Positions 17,935-26,296 of a stretch of 64,000 nucleotides of DNA are shown piece after piece. Positions within the stretch are counted from its first letter, which is position 1. Each line of letters starts with the position of its first letter. The stretch covers positions 992,001 to 1,056,000 of the forward strand of contig NZ_VCNH01000008.1 of the NCBI RefSeq assembly GCF_024355225.1. The letters are read 5' to 3'. The translations under genes were made by a program, and so were the position numbers. Source of the stretch: Roseovarius sp. M141 (GTDB lineage Bacteria > Pseudomonadota > Alphaproteobacteria > Rhodobacterales > Rhodobacteraceae). The notes beneath the pieces are model-generated. The model saw nothing but the letters and a program-made list of their open reading frames with translations. It did no database searches and was not told the origin of the DNA.

Positions 17935-20919
17935 TCATTGGTCCGACACCACCGACGGGGCCGCTCCGGCGGGCGCTGACATCGGTTCGATGACAAGCCT
18001 GTCGCAATCCGTCTGACCGATCTCTCGTGCCGCGACGCCGGATGAGGACACGAGGTAGCCTTGAGCGCCGTTTCTGTCAGCGCTTTCGTACCCGAGTTCC
18101 AGCTGCCAGGTCGGATCGCGATCCATCACCGCTCGCGCCAAAGCGACGACCATGAGGTCGTCATGGAATACCCGACCGACGCCGCGACCTGATCCACTCC
18201 AGATCTTCAGCGGCCCGCCCTGAACCCCGCAAAATGGCGCGTCGGTGACCGGTGTCTGAGCCGGAGGGGCGAAGCGCTCCAGAGCGGGCATCTCAATTGG
18301 CGTCCCGTCCGTTACGCGAACGAAGCGGCGCGACCCATCAAAGAGTGGGTCATAGAAGGGGTGTCCAAGGTCTTGCAAATTTCTCCCGGGATTCCCGCCG
18401 GGAAGAAGCACCGCCACCCCGTCCTGCGCGAACAGCGTCGCGTATGGCTCAGCCATTTTGGCATGGAGTGATATCTTTACCGCATTAAGTAAGGGTACCC
18501 CGCCGTCTCGCCGGCAACGAATGGAGTAGACAGGCCCAGCTTTCGGATAGGTAACGCATGCGCCCGGATCAACACCGGGGAGGAAGGTGACGGCCACCCC
18601 GATTGGGCTGTCGCCGCGCGGCGATGCAAGGGCGCCTCCGGCCGCCTCGGCGAGGTGCGCGCGGGTGTCACGGTTCTGGATCACGGCCGCGAGTTCGGTG
18701 ATGGCGGGAGTGGCGTCGAGTGTGCCTGATCCGACCGTCGGCTGGATGGGGGTGAAACCGTCGCCGCTCAGCAGCGAGAAGCTGACACCGCGCGCCGCGC
18801 GCAGGGCATCGAATTGCGGATCGGCGAGATCCTGGGAACGAATGACGAAAATCGCGCCGCCGCGCGGTTCGTAGACTTCGCCATCGCTGACGCCGAATGA
18901 CGCGTTCAGCTGCACCTCCTGCCACTCGGGCAAGAGGCCGGAAACGGTCGTGGAGTAGCGGCGCAGCCGGTCGAGGGGGACGATGTTGCGCGCGTTGATC
19001 TTAGGGATGTCGTTCTCGAAAACACTGATGCCGGTGGCGAAGTGCGCGCTGAACTGGTCGGCGAGATCTGTTTTATCAGGAATAACCGCGATCATCGCCG
19101 CGCCTTGCGTGAGATCAAATGTCGGGGGCTGGGCTGCGGCACTCTCCGGGGTGGCGGCCAGCGCGGCCGCCGACGTGCCAATGGTCACTGAGGTCAGCCG
19201 GTTCCAGGCCAGCAGCCAAAAGTCGAGACTTCCGCCCGCCAGAAGCGGCGCGAGCTTGGGGTCGCGGAGCTGTCCGGCCGTCATCACCCGCAGAACGGCG
19301 CGGTCCTCGGCAGGCGCCAGCGCGCCGTCGGTGCCGGACACGCGCAACACGTCCGTCGTACGCAGATCGTCGCGGGCGATGTCAAGCTGGCGCGCGATCA
19401 CGTCGCTGGTCGGCCAGCCGAGCAGTTCGATGCGTTTGGCGCTGTCAATATCCTTTCCGTCCTCTTGGAGCACGACAATGCCGGCGTGATGGGCGGAGGC
19501 CGCGTCCCCGGGGTTCATTCCCGCAGCCATGAAGGCGACAAGCGCCGGGTCGGGTAGATTTTCGAAAGCGACGGCGCCGGGCCATGCCGCGGGCGTGACG
19601 GAGGCTATTCTTCGCAGTCCGCCCGAAGTGAGATGCCAGACGGTAACGGCCGGGTCGTCCAGAAGGAACCCGAACAACGGCTCGGCGAGATCCTGCATCC
19701 TGATCAGCTGCGCCGTGCCGCTGTTGCGCATGTTCTTGAGAATAATTGAGGCGGGACCGTCGCTCATATCTATAAGTTCGGAATAATTACCGTCCACATT
19801 GAAACGCACTCCGGGCAGCGCCTCACGCGCGATCCGGGCCAAGTTCTCAACTCGTTCCGCGTCGGAGATGTCGAAAATCTGCCCGCCGGCGGCTCGCCGG
19901 GCGCGCCATACCAGATCCGCCTTCCGGACGTTTTCGGGGAGCATCCCCGCCGGAAGGATCGCCGCGAGCGCTTCGGTGTCGGAGATGTCGAGATTGGGAT
20001 GGGCGGCGGCGGGCGGTAGTTCCGGCGCCACCGGAGAGGTTTCGACAATCGCCGCGGGGGCGGGTGGCGCTGCCGCAACTACTGGCGTTGGGGATTGAAT
20101 CGGTGGCAGCCCTAGTATCTCTACCGCGGCTTCGGGTCGGACGGGGACGAGGCCGAAATTAGTGACGGCGTGGAAGCGGGTTCCGGCACCGGGCGCGAAA
20201 AGAGGGCTGAGCGCAGGATCGGTCTGGGTGAGAGGCATGAAAAGGAGCGCGGAACCGGGTGTCAGGGCGTCCGGTACGCCTGCCGCATCAATCAGGGTGG
20301 AGGGTGCGGAGGCCAGTCCCGCCTTCGCGAGAATTTGCGCAAGTCCGGCCTCGTCCATTTTCATGCCGAAACGGAACACCTCCAGCCGTCCGGATGCTGG
20401 AAGGGCAACGCTCGCCATCAGCGTCGTCTGGACTTGCGCGGGCCGCACGACAGGCAGGGTGGCCGCAGCCATTGGCGCGAGGTCCCGCGGTTCCATCAGC
20501 ATACCGTCGCTGCGGACCACCCGTACCGGCTGCAACCCCTCAGGAGTCGAGACGAAAGCGAAGAAGTTACCGTCGAAAAACACCCCGGCGTTTGGCCCTC
20601 CCAGCAGGTTTCCGGGCACCAGCGCCACCATGTCTGGATCCTTGACCATTTGGAGAATGTTCGCCTCCGTGAGCGAAGCGTAGCGGTCGTAGGACAAACC
20701 GAGAAGATTGAGTTCGTTGGCGTACAAGAGGCTGTTGCTTCCGCCGTCGGGGATATAGGCGGTTGCGAATGCCGAGCGCGGCTCGCCGCTGGCGATAAAA
20801 ACCGGATCAGACGACGTGGCATCAATCTCGACTTGTGCGTTGGCTTGGAAAACGAGAGCGGCCAGCGCAACGACATAGCCGAGAAGACGTTTTAGACCGC
20901 TTAAAGTAAGTCGATTCAA
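17935..20919 (-). CDS. Large exported protein of unknown function with about six internal repeats
   Basis: I do not recognise this 994-residue protein. Residues 1-29 form a Sec signal (RLTLSGLKRLL then a hydrophobic core, cleavage near QANA). The mature part carries six copies of a roughly 40-residue module: a beta-strand (AIFVIRSQ-like), a DL.DP.F..L turn, an aromatic strand, then (E/D)G..P(I/V)... Copies lie near residues 97-136, 224-262, 404-440, 541-580, 689-727 and 834-878, each within a 125-180-residue unit. A Pro/Ala linker spans about 270-308. Cysteines are few and C-terminal. There is no membrane anchor, so it is likely periplasmic or secreted. It stands alone beside a broken gene and an IS remnant, which suggests horizontal acquisition. 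Confidence 0.7.
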   Translation of the reverse strand: MNRLTLSGLKRLLGYVVALAALVFQANAQVEIDATSSDPVFIASGEPRSAFATAYIPDGGSNSLLYANELNLLGLSYDRYASLTEANILQMVKDPDMVALVPGNLLGGPNAGVFFDGNFFAFVSTPEGLQPVRVVRSDGMLMEPRDLAPMAAATLPVVRPAQVQTTLMASVALPASGRLEVFRFGMKMDEAGLAQILAKAGLASAPSTLIDAAGVPDALTPGSALLFMPLTQTDPALSPLFAPGAGTRFHAVTNFGLVPVRPEAAVEILGLPPIQSPTPVVAAAPPAPAAIVETSPVAPELPPAAAHPNLDISDTEALAAILPAGMLPENVRKADLVWRARRAAGGQIFDISDAERVENLARIAREALPGVRFNVDGNYSELIDMSDGPASIILKNMRNSGTAQLIRMQDLAEPLFGFLLDDPAVTVWHLTSGGLRRIASVTPAAWPGAVAFENLPDPALVAFMAAGMNPGDAASAHHAGIVVLQEDGKDIDSAKRIELLGWPTSDVIARQLDIARDDLRTTDVLRVSGTDGALAPAEDRAVLRVMTAGQLRDPKLAPLLAGGSLDFWLLAWNRLTSVTIGTSAAALAATPESAAAQPPTFDLTQGAAMIAVIPDKTDLADQFSAHFATGISVFENDIPKINARNIVPLDRLRRYSTTVSGLLPEWQEVQLNASFGVSDGEVYEPRGGAIFVIRSQDLADPQFDALRAARGVSFSLLSGDGFTPIQPTVGSGTLDATPAITELAAVIQNRDTRAHLAEAAGGALASPRGDSPIGVAVTFLPGVDPGACVTYPKAGPVYSIRCRRDGGVPLLNAVKISLHAKMAEPYATLFAQDGVAVLLPGGNPGRNLQDLGHPFYDPLFDGSRRFVRVTDGTPIEMPALERFAPPAQTPVTDAPFCGVQGGPLKIWSGSGRGVGRVFHDDLMVVALARAVMDRDPTWQLELGYESADRNGAQGYLVSSSGVAAREIGQTDCDRLVIEPMSAPAGAAPSVVSDQ

Positions 20920-21296
20920 TGCGGTCTACTCCTCTCCCAGTGTCTGTGCTGCCGCCATCCGGCGTTGTCGCGAATGTGGCTGCCTGCCCCCTGGAGGCTC
21001 TGGCTCGGAACTCGGAGACGGGTGCAACTCTGAGTCATCTTAGTAACACCACGAGGATACGGTCAAGGCAAGGACGCCGATGTTGTCGGTCGGCACAGGA
21101 GGTTGTTGTGCGCCAAATCAATCGCTTACCAGACTTGTTTGAAGAGATTGAAGACGCACTGGTTCCAAGAAGGATCATTCTTAAGAAGCATCCGTGCTAG
21201 ATGACGTCAGTTGTGCCGCAGAAAACGGGAACAAGGGCCAATTCTGTTGAAAGACTCTTGTTGATTTTGAGCGCTGGCACTGATTCAATTCCCCCT
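20920..21296. other. Intergenic stretch before the repeat protein
   Basis: No gene could be supported here. It should contain the leftward promoter of the exported repeat protein and, on the right, the edge of the degraded IS1182-family element. Short frames in it show no protein-like features. Confidence 0.5.
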
Positions 21297-21775
21297 ATGA
21301 AGCGGGAAGATCTGCTGTATTAGGACCAAGACAAGAGGCGCAAGGCGCGTTGTTTTACGAATTCTCGATCGAGGGTCACGTTCCCCAAGACCACTTGCTG
21401 CGCTCCATCGACTGCTTTGTCGATCTGTCCAGCATCCGCCAGCATCTTGGCACCGTTCTACAGCAACACCGGCCGCCCCTCGATCGATCCCGAACTGCTA
21501 ACCCGCATGCTGCTGATCGGCTATTGCTTGGGCGTTCGGTTCGGCGGCGGCTTTGCGAGGAAGTGCACCTGAACCTCGCATAACGTTGGTTCTGCCGTCT
21601 GGATCTGGCCGACCGCGTACCTGATCACTTCAGCTTTTCCAAGAACCGGCACGGCCGTTTCCGGGATAGCATCCTGCTTCGCCTGCTGTTCGAGACGACC
21701 GTGGGGCGGTGCATCGCAGAGGGGCTGGTCAGCGGCCAGCGCTTCGCGGCGGACGCCAGTTTGATCCACTGTCCG
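21297..21775 (+). pseudogene. IS1182-family transposase remnant
   Basis: The N-terminal third of an IS1182-type (DDE) transposase can be pieced together from two frames: ALFYEFSIEGHVPQDHLLRS and IDCFVDLSSIRQHL in one, SNTGRPSIDPELLTRMLLIG in the other, then RRLCEEVHLNLA, a TAA in place of a tyrosine codon, WFCRLDLADRVPDHFSFSKN, FRDSILLRLLFETT and FAADASLI. Text stops matching after that, so the catalytic core and 3' end are missing. At least two frameshifts and a nonsense codon make it inactive. It abuts another broken gene on the opposite strand. Confidence 0.75.
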
Positions 21776-21777
21776 GC

Positions 21778-22073
21778 AGGGTATTACGGTCATCGGTTCT
21801 CAGATGCTGCATCCCTGTCGCGGCTTCCAGTCGCTCTCCATAGCTCACAGCACGGTTTGCGATCTTCATCTTGTCTTCGGTTGAAAGAGAGCACGCGAAC
21901 AGCTCGAGAGCTTTTTCAGACCCACCTTCAGCTTTGGTCTTGACCCGCAGGGCAGTGTCTCACTGCTCGCGCAGGTTTCCCAGGAACCTGGAGAACCTGC
22001 GGTCCAGCGCAGCTACCGAAGGGGTGGCGTCGAAGAAGTGGATGTTCGCGAAGGGGATGGTCGGTTTCAGCAT
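21778..22073 (-). pseudogene. Truncated, nonsense-mutated small gene next to the IS remnant
   Basis: A leftward frame opens with ATG after an AAGGA ribosome-binding site and reads MLKPTIPFANIHFFDATPSV, ALDRRFSRFLGNLREQ, a TGA, then DTALRVKTKAEGG and EKALELFACSLSTEDKMKIA, NRAVSYGERLEAATGMQHL. The frame stays coherent across the TGA, which fits a Trp (TGG to TGA) mutation. The 3' end runs into the IS1182 remnant, suggesting insertion into this gene. The family is not recognised. Confidence 0.5.
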
Positions 22074-22220
22074 GGCGGATTCCTTTCAAATCCCGGTATG
22101 CAGCTTGGCCATGCACCGGCTGCCCGATCCACGGCCAGGCAGATGCGTTGATATGAAAGGCTCGGAATCCTGTACTGGAAGGTGAGCGGATAGTTGCGGA
22201 CGAGTCAGCCGAGTGCAAGA

Positions 22221-22298
22221 TGGCGAGCCGTGGAGGACTCGAACCCCCGACCTGAGAATTAGAAGTTCCCTGCTCTAATCCAGCTGAGCTAACGGCCC
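22221..22298 (-). tRNA. tRNA-Arg (anticodon TCT)
   Basis: Folding by eye gives a complete cloverleaf: a 7-bp acceptor stem (GGGCCGT / ACGGCTC with one G-T), a D arm GCTC..GAGC, an anticodon stem GGGAA/TTCTC with loop CTTCTAA (anticodon TCT, read AGA/AGG), a T arm GGGGG-TTCGAGT-CCTCC, discriminator G and an encoded CCA. Its 3' end faces the decaying segment with the IS remnant and the large exported protein, a typical layout for integration at a tRNA gene, although no direct repeat of the 3' end was found in this window. Confidence 0.95.
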
Positions 22299-22949
22299 GT
22301 TGCTGAAACACATGTATCCCTACCCCTCAAATGTCAACTTGGTCTCTCCTTGGTATGACTACCTTTTACGGTTTCACCTCAAGAACTTACACACACGGCA
22401 GATTCTTGGCGACTATTTTCGCGCTATCCAGCTGAATTGCGCGGGCGGGCACCAAACCTTCTAGCCGTTTAACTGTTTAGTATCCACGCTTCGGAACCCC
22501 CCGTCCTCCAGACGGGAGCACTTCTGCGCGAGGATAAAAGCATGCAATATGACACCGAAAAGCACTGTGGTTTTTACCACCGGTATCGTCACGATTGTTT
22601 AACCAAGTAACTGTTTCAAGGTGTCGAGCGGTCACGTCCACATGTTCGTGTCGTCGACGCTGGCCATTTCCGGCTGGTGTGCAGGGCAAAGGGTCATTCG
22701 CCCGACAAAGCGCAACGGCGTTTCCCGCGATCCGAAAACGCTAGCGGGGCAGGTGGTTTTGGGGGTGGGGGTGCTTTTTGCTCACCAACGGTGCAATTTT
22801 GGAAAATAGACATCACTGATCCTGTCGGCGTGAGCCGGTAGTCGTTCAGTTCTCCAAGAGATGTTAGTGAAAATTGCCAATGTTCAAATATTCAAGCCAT
22901 TTTTTGGAATTCACGCGTTGTTGCTGCGATTGGGTTCGCAACAATCATG
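22299..22949. other. Gene-free, AT-richer stretch between tRNA-Arg and the SMR pump
   Basis: No coding region could be supported on either strand; short frames lack ribosome-binding sites and protein-like composition. It should contain the tRNA promoter at its left end. Base composition is lower in GC than the housekeeping flanks. Confidence 0.5.
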
Positions 22950-23294
22950 TCAGTGTGCCGCGCTGTTGGAAAGAAGGTTCATGACGAGCACGCCGGAAAC
23001 GATCAATGCGATACCCAGAATTGCCCAGGCATCCAGAGTGAAGCGGAACACAACGACGCTGATGATCGTCGTTAACACGATGCCCACCCCACCCCAGATC
23101 GCATAGGCGATGCCAAGCGGGATGGCCTTGAGCGCGAGCGACAGGAAGGCAAAAGACACAGCAAAGCAGATGACCATCCCGATAGTGGGCAACAGTTTGG
23201 AGAACTGCTCGGATTTCTGAAGCAGTGACGTGCCTGTAACTTCGCAGGCTATGGCAACTGCAAGCGAAACATAAGCCGCCCAGAGCGAGTTCAT
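22950..23294 (-). CDS. Small multidrug resistance (SMR) efflux protein
   Basis: A 114-residue inner-membrane protein with four hydrophobic helices, the standard EmrE/SugE size. The essential membrane glutamate is in AIACEVTGT near residue 18, and PLGIAYAIWGG.G near residues 78-90 is the family signature. SMR proteins exchange protons for lipophilic or quaternary cations (EmrE type) or guanidinium (Gdx/SugE type). AYAIWGGVGIV and the LLQKSEQF segment look more like the EmrE branch, but this is tentative. It is isolated, next to an SDR pseudogene and in lower-GC DNA, so lateral acquisition is plausible. Confidence 0.88.
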   Translation of the reverse strand: MNSLWAAYVSLAVAIACEVTGTSLLQKSEQFSKLLPTIGMVICFAVSFAFLSLALKAIPLGIAYAIWGGVGIVLTTIISVVVFRFTLDAWAILGIALIVSGVLVMNLLSNSAAH

Positions 23295-23403
23295 GATTAT
23301 AACCCCTTGTTAAGAAATGTATTTTCCACTGGACCTGCGGTGTCTTCTAATGGGAGGGCTGTGTCGAATCCGGGCCATCTGTTGCCCCTCGACGCCAGTT
23401 TAT

Positions 23404-24153
23404 TCATGCGGAGAAACTACCATCAATCATTAAACTTGCTCCTGTGATATAGCCAGCCTCAGGTCCGGCAATAAAGGCCACGAAGCTGGCAATTTCTTCG
23501 GCCTTACCATAGCGCCCAGATGCTCCCATAGCTTTGACCGGCTCTGATGACTCTCCGTTGTCCGGGTTCATATCAGTGTCGACTGGACCGGGTTGGATGT
23601 TGTTCACGGTAATGGCGCGGGGACCCAGATCCCGTGCCAGTCCTTTCGCCAAACCAACCAGTGTCGATTTGCTCATGCTATACAGTGCACCACCGACAAA
23701 TGGAACGCGCCCGGCGTTGACGCTGCCAATGTTGATAATTCGGCCGCCATCATTCATATGAAGAGCTGCTTTCTGGCTTGCAACAAAAGCACTTCGCACA
23801 TTGATATTGATTGTACGCTCCCAATCTTCCAGCGCCAGATTTTCAATACTATGCTAAACCAAAGTGCCAGCGTTGTTCACCACAATGTCTAACCCGCCAA
23901 ATTTCTCTATGGTCCCGCGGATCGCGTTGCGTATTGCCGTAGGGTCTGTACTGTCAGCCCTGATAGCAAAGGCTTCGCCCCCGAGCTTCGTCACTTCTCT
24001 GACCAGCTGTTGGGACAGCTCTTCTGAAGACGCATAAGTGAACGCAACGGCGGCACTATCGTGGGCCAAACGCTTAACAATTGCGGCACCGATGCCACGA
24101 CTGCCACCTTGTACAAAGGCCACTTTTCCGTGCAGGTTATTCGACTGTTTCAT
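23404..24153 (-). pseudogene. Short-chain dehydrogenase/reductase gene with an in-frame amber stop
   Basis: One continuous reading frame encodes an SDR of about 249 codons: the NAD(P) motif GGSRGIG near residue 16, NNAGTLV near 93-99, then TAG at codon 100, then HSIENLALEDWERT, INIGSVNAG with the catalytic serine, YSMSKSTL with the YxxxK pair, and a C-terminal GAS..IDGSFSA as in FabG-like reductases. No frameshift is needed, so a single point mutation (for example CAG or AAG to TAG) inactivates it. A restart is possible at a GTG codon just downstream, but it would lack the cofactor fold. Alternatives are a sequencing error or suppression. Confidence 0.8.
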
Positions 24154-24687
24154 GTGTAGCTGACCTTGACCGGAGGAGTGCAGGCGGCTCTTGTGGAGAG
24201 TTCATTCCGGGCAATGGATCCTTGCCCGACATCCTTCAAAAAAATTTCTGCTACTGTATTTACATATTCTGATCAAGTCTTTGCGAGTCAACTGTCCAAA
24301 GGCGACCGCTTCATTCCGCGCCCCGGCTCGTAGACCAACACACAGCCGCCGGAGCCATCGGCGCCTGCGTGAAACCACTGGAAAACTTCTTGGCGACGCG
24401 GCCCTGCGTTCCTTCTGGTCATTAAGACGACTAACGGAGCCTACCAAATTTGTCCGTGTATCGTTAACGATGTTGCCCTTCTGTGAAGACCAGTGAACAC
24501 TGACCGGCTGATGCTGGTGGCGCCGCGTTTGGAACGTAATTCCAGAAACTGAGTGATGATATCGTCAATAGCATGTCCCAGAGATGGGCGAGAGGTAGCC
24601 GCGTGCCGCCCAAAGCCCCCACTTCCTCGCGAGCCAAAAGCCAAGAAGCCTCGGTTCCGACCTGAGAGGGACGTGGTATTGTTCTGC
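24154..24687. other. Gene-free stretch between the SDR pseudogene and fliP
   Basis: No convincing gene was found. It is the left border of the flagellar cluster, where related genomes often carry flgI, flgL, flgK, flgE and motB. A leftward frame ending FWNYVPNAAPPASAGQ lies near the fliP end but has no recognisable family. Confidence 0.45.
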
Positions 24688-25416
24688 TCAGAAGTACCCC
24701 CTGACGAGGCTGCCCGCGATCAAAGACCATCCGTCGGCGATAACGAAAAAGGCAAGCTTGAAGGGCAGCGATACGATCGCGGGGGGGACCATCATCATAC
24801 CCATGGACATCAAAATCGCGGCCACGACCAAATCGATGATTAGAAATGGCAAAAAGACCAGAAATCCGATCTGAAATGCACGTGAGATTTCGGATAGCAG
24901 AAAGCTGGGAACCAGAACGGATAGCGGCGCATCGGGGCCCGGCGCAATGCCGGTTGCATCCGGGCGCAGCGCCGCCATCGCTGCGAATGTATCGCCGTCC
25001 AGACGCGCCGCCATGAATTGACGGAAAGGTTCGAGAGTTTGAGTAATTGCCGTTTCGATTGGGATCGCCTCCTGAAGCAGGGGGTCGATGCCCTGCTCCC
25101 ACGCCACCATGAAAACCGGCTCCATGACAAAATACGTCAGAAACAGCGCGAGGCTGACGATCAGCATGTTGGGAGGGGATTGCTGCAGGCCAATACCTTG
25201 GCGCAAAATTCCGAGGACAGTCACCATGAATGGAAAACAGGTGATCATTATGGCAAGGCCAGGCGCGAGGCTGAGCACGGTGAGCAAGGCCAACAATTGC
25301 AAAGTACGCGCTGAAAGAGAACCGCCATCGCCGAGCGACAGCGAAAGCTCCTGTGCCTGAGCCGGCCCGCTGATGATCAAAATCGCGATCATGCAAAACA
25401 GAACACGCGCGATCAT
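24688..25416 (-). CDS. fliP: Flagellar export-gate protein FliP
   Basis: A 242-residue inner-membrane protein of the type III export gate. It has a cleavable N-terminal signal (ILIISGPAQAQ) as usual for FliP, then LLTVLSLAPGLAIMITCF at about residues 42-59 and four membrane helices. LRQGIGLQQSPPNMLIVSLAL and FLPFLIIDLVVAAILMSMGM (about 180-200) are strong family signatures. The start overlaps the stop of fliN (ATGA), making it the last gene of the leftward fliF-fliH-fliN-fliP operon. Confidence 0.95.
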   Translation of the reverse strand: MIARVLFCMIAILIISGPAQAQELSLSLGDGGSLSARTLQLLALLTVLSLAPGLAIMITCFPFMVTVLGILRQGIGLQQSPPNMLIVSLALFLTYFVMEPVFMVAWEQGIDPLLQEAIPIETAITQTLEPFRQFMAARLDGDTFAAMAALRPDATGIAPGPDAPLSVLVPSFLLSEISRAFQIGFLVFLPFLIIDLVVAAILMSMGMMMVPPAIVSLPFKLAFFVIADGWSLIAGSLVRGYF

Positions 25417-25709
25417 GTCAAACCGTCTTGGAGATCGGCCACTTCGGTAAGGCGCACGGCCAGCTGGCCTTTTTGATCGCCTTCCAGCTCTTCCAGCTCA
25501 CCGCGGGCGATCAGGCGGTCCCCAATGTAAAGCTCCACCGGATCGTCCACGTTTTTGTCTAGCGGCAAGACAGCGTCTTTGCCGAGCTTGAGCAGGTCGC
25601 GGATCAGCGGTCTGGCCTTGCCTACTGAGATCGTGATTTCGATTGGCACCGTAGAAAACGGATGGGCGGTGTCCGCAGGGGGGGCGGGGGTGTCTGTCTT
25701 GGCATCCAT
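25413..25709 (-). CDS. fliN: Flagellar switch protein FliN
   Basis: A 98-residue FliN with a single SpoA domain. Residues 20-95 carry VPIEITISVGKARPLIRDLL, KDAVLPLDKNVDDPVELYI and the ending RLTEVADL. FliN forms the lower C-ring with FliM and helps dock the FliH-FliI export complex. It overlaps fliH by one base upstream and fliP by 4 bp downstream. FliM and FliG are not in this window. Confidence 0.9.
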   Translation of the reverse strand: MDAKTDTPAPPADTAHPFSTVPIEITISVGKARPLIRDLLKLGKDAVLPLDKNVDDPVELYIGDRLIARGELEELEGDQKGQLAVRLTEVADLQDGLT

Positions 25710-26296
25710 TATGCGATGTCCTTTTGTCTGTCATCGAAAAATCCGGTCACTGTCGCGTCGATCTGAGCCAGAACAGCGTCAAGATCGATCTCCTGTTCGC
25801 TGTTGTTTGCGCGGATGTGCACCTGACCATCGCCCAGTGACGGCTCGGCGGTGATCTGCACGTTGTCCACTCCCTGCTCGTCGAGGATCTTTTGCAGCAC
25901 CGTTGTGTTCTGCGGTGCTGTCGTGATCTCAATCGGGCCGTTTGTGGTGGCGGCGGCCATTGCGTCCAGCGTTTCCAGTACGCGAGCGCCAAGGGTTTGG
26001 CGGGACAGGCGGGGCAGAACGCTGTTGACCATGCCAGTCAACAGGGGGCGCAATGCCGTCAGCAAGCTGGATTGCGCCTCCTGAAAGGTGAAAGACATGT
26101 CCTGTAAATTTGCGGCGAAATCGGCAGCAATACGGCTGGAGTCATCACTTGCGGCTTTTACGGCATCGTCCCGACCAGCTTTGTAACCGGACTCAAATGC
26201 CTCCAGGCGCTGTTCTTCGAGCGAGACGTCGCTGATCGAGAAGGTATGCGCGTCGGATCCGCCTGAAAAGTCTTCGAGCAAATGGGATATAGTCAT
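25709..26296 (-). CDS. fliH: FliH-like flagellar export stator/chaperone
   Basis: A 195-residue cytosolic protein with an acidic N-terminus, a helical middle (EAFESGYKAGRDDAVKAAS at about residues 33-51, LRPLLTGMVNSVLPRLSRQT near 82-101) and a C-terminal VxIxAEPSLGDGQVHIRAN segment resembling FliH/SctL. FliH holds the FliI ATPase and docks it at the export gate. ATG overlapping the fliF stop (TGATG) was preferred to a GTG one codon earlier. Its place between fliF and fliN supports the call; sequence alone is only moderately conserved. Confidence 0.75.
   Translation of the reverse strand: MTISHLLEDFSGGSDAHTFSISDVSLEEQRLEAFESGYKAGRDDAVKAASDDSSRIAADFAANLQDMSFTFQEAQSSLLTALRPLLTGMVNSVLPRLSRQTLGARVLETLDAMAAATTNGPIEITTAPQNTTVLQKILDEQGVDNVQITAEPSLGDGQVHIRANNSEQEIDLDAVLAQIDATVTGFFDDRQKDIA

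Noticed and set aside
24464..25396. 310-codon minus-strand frame overlapping fliP
   Set aside because: fliP in the other frame has full family signatures; this frame is only its shadow plus the gene-free border.
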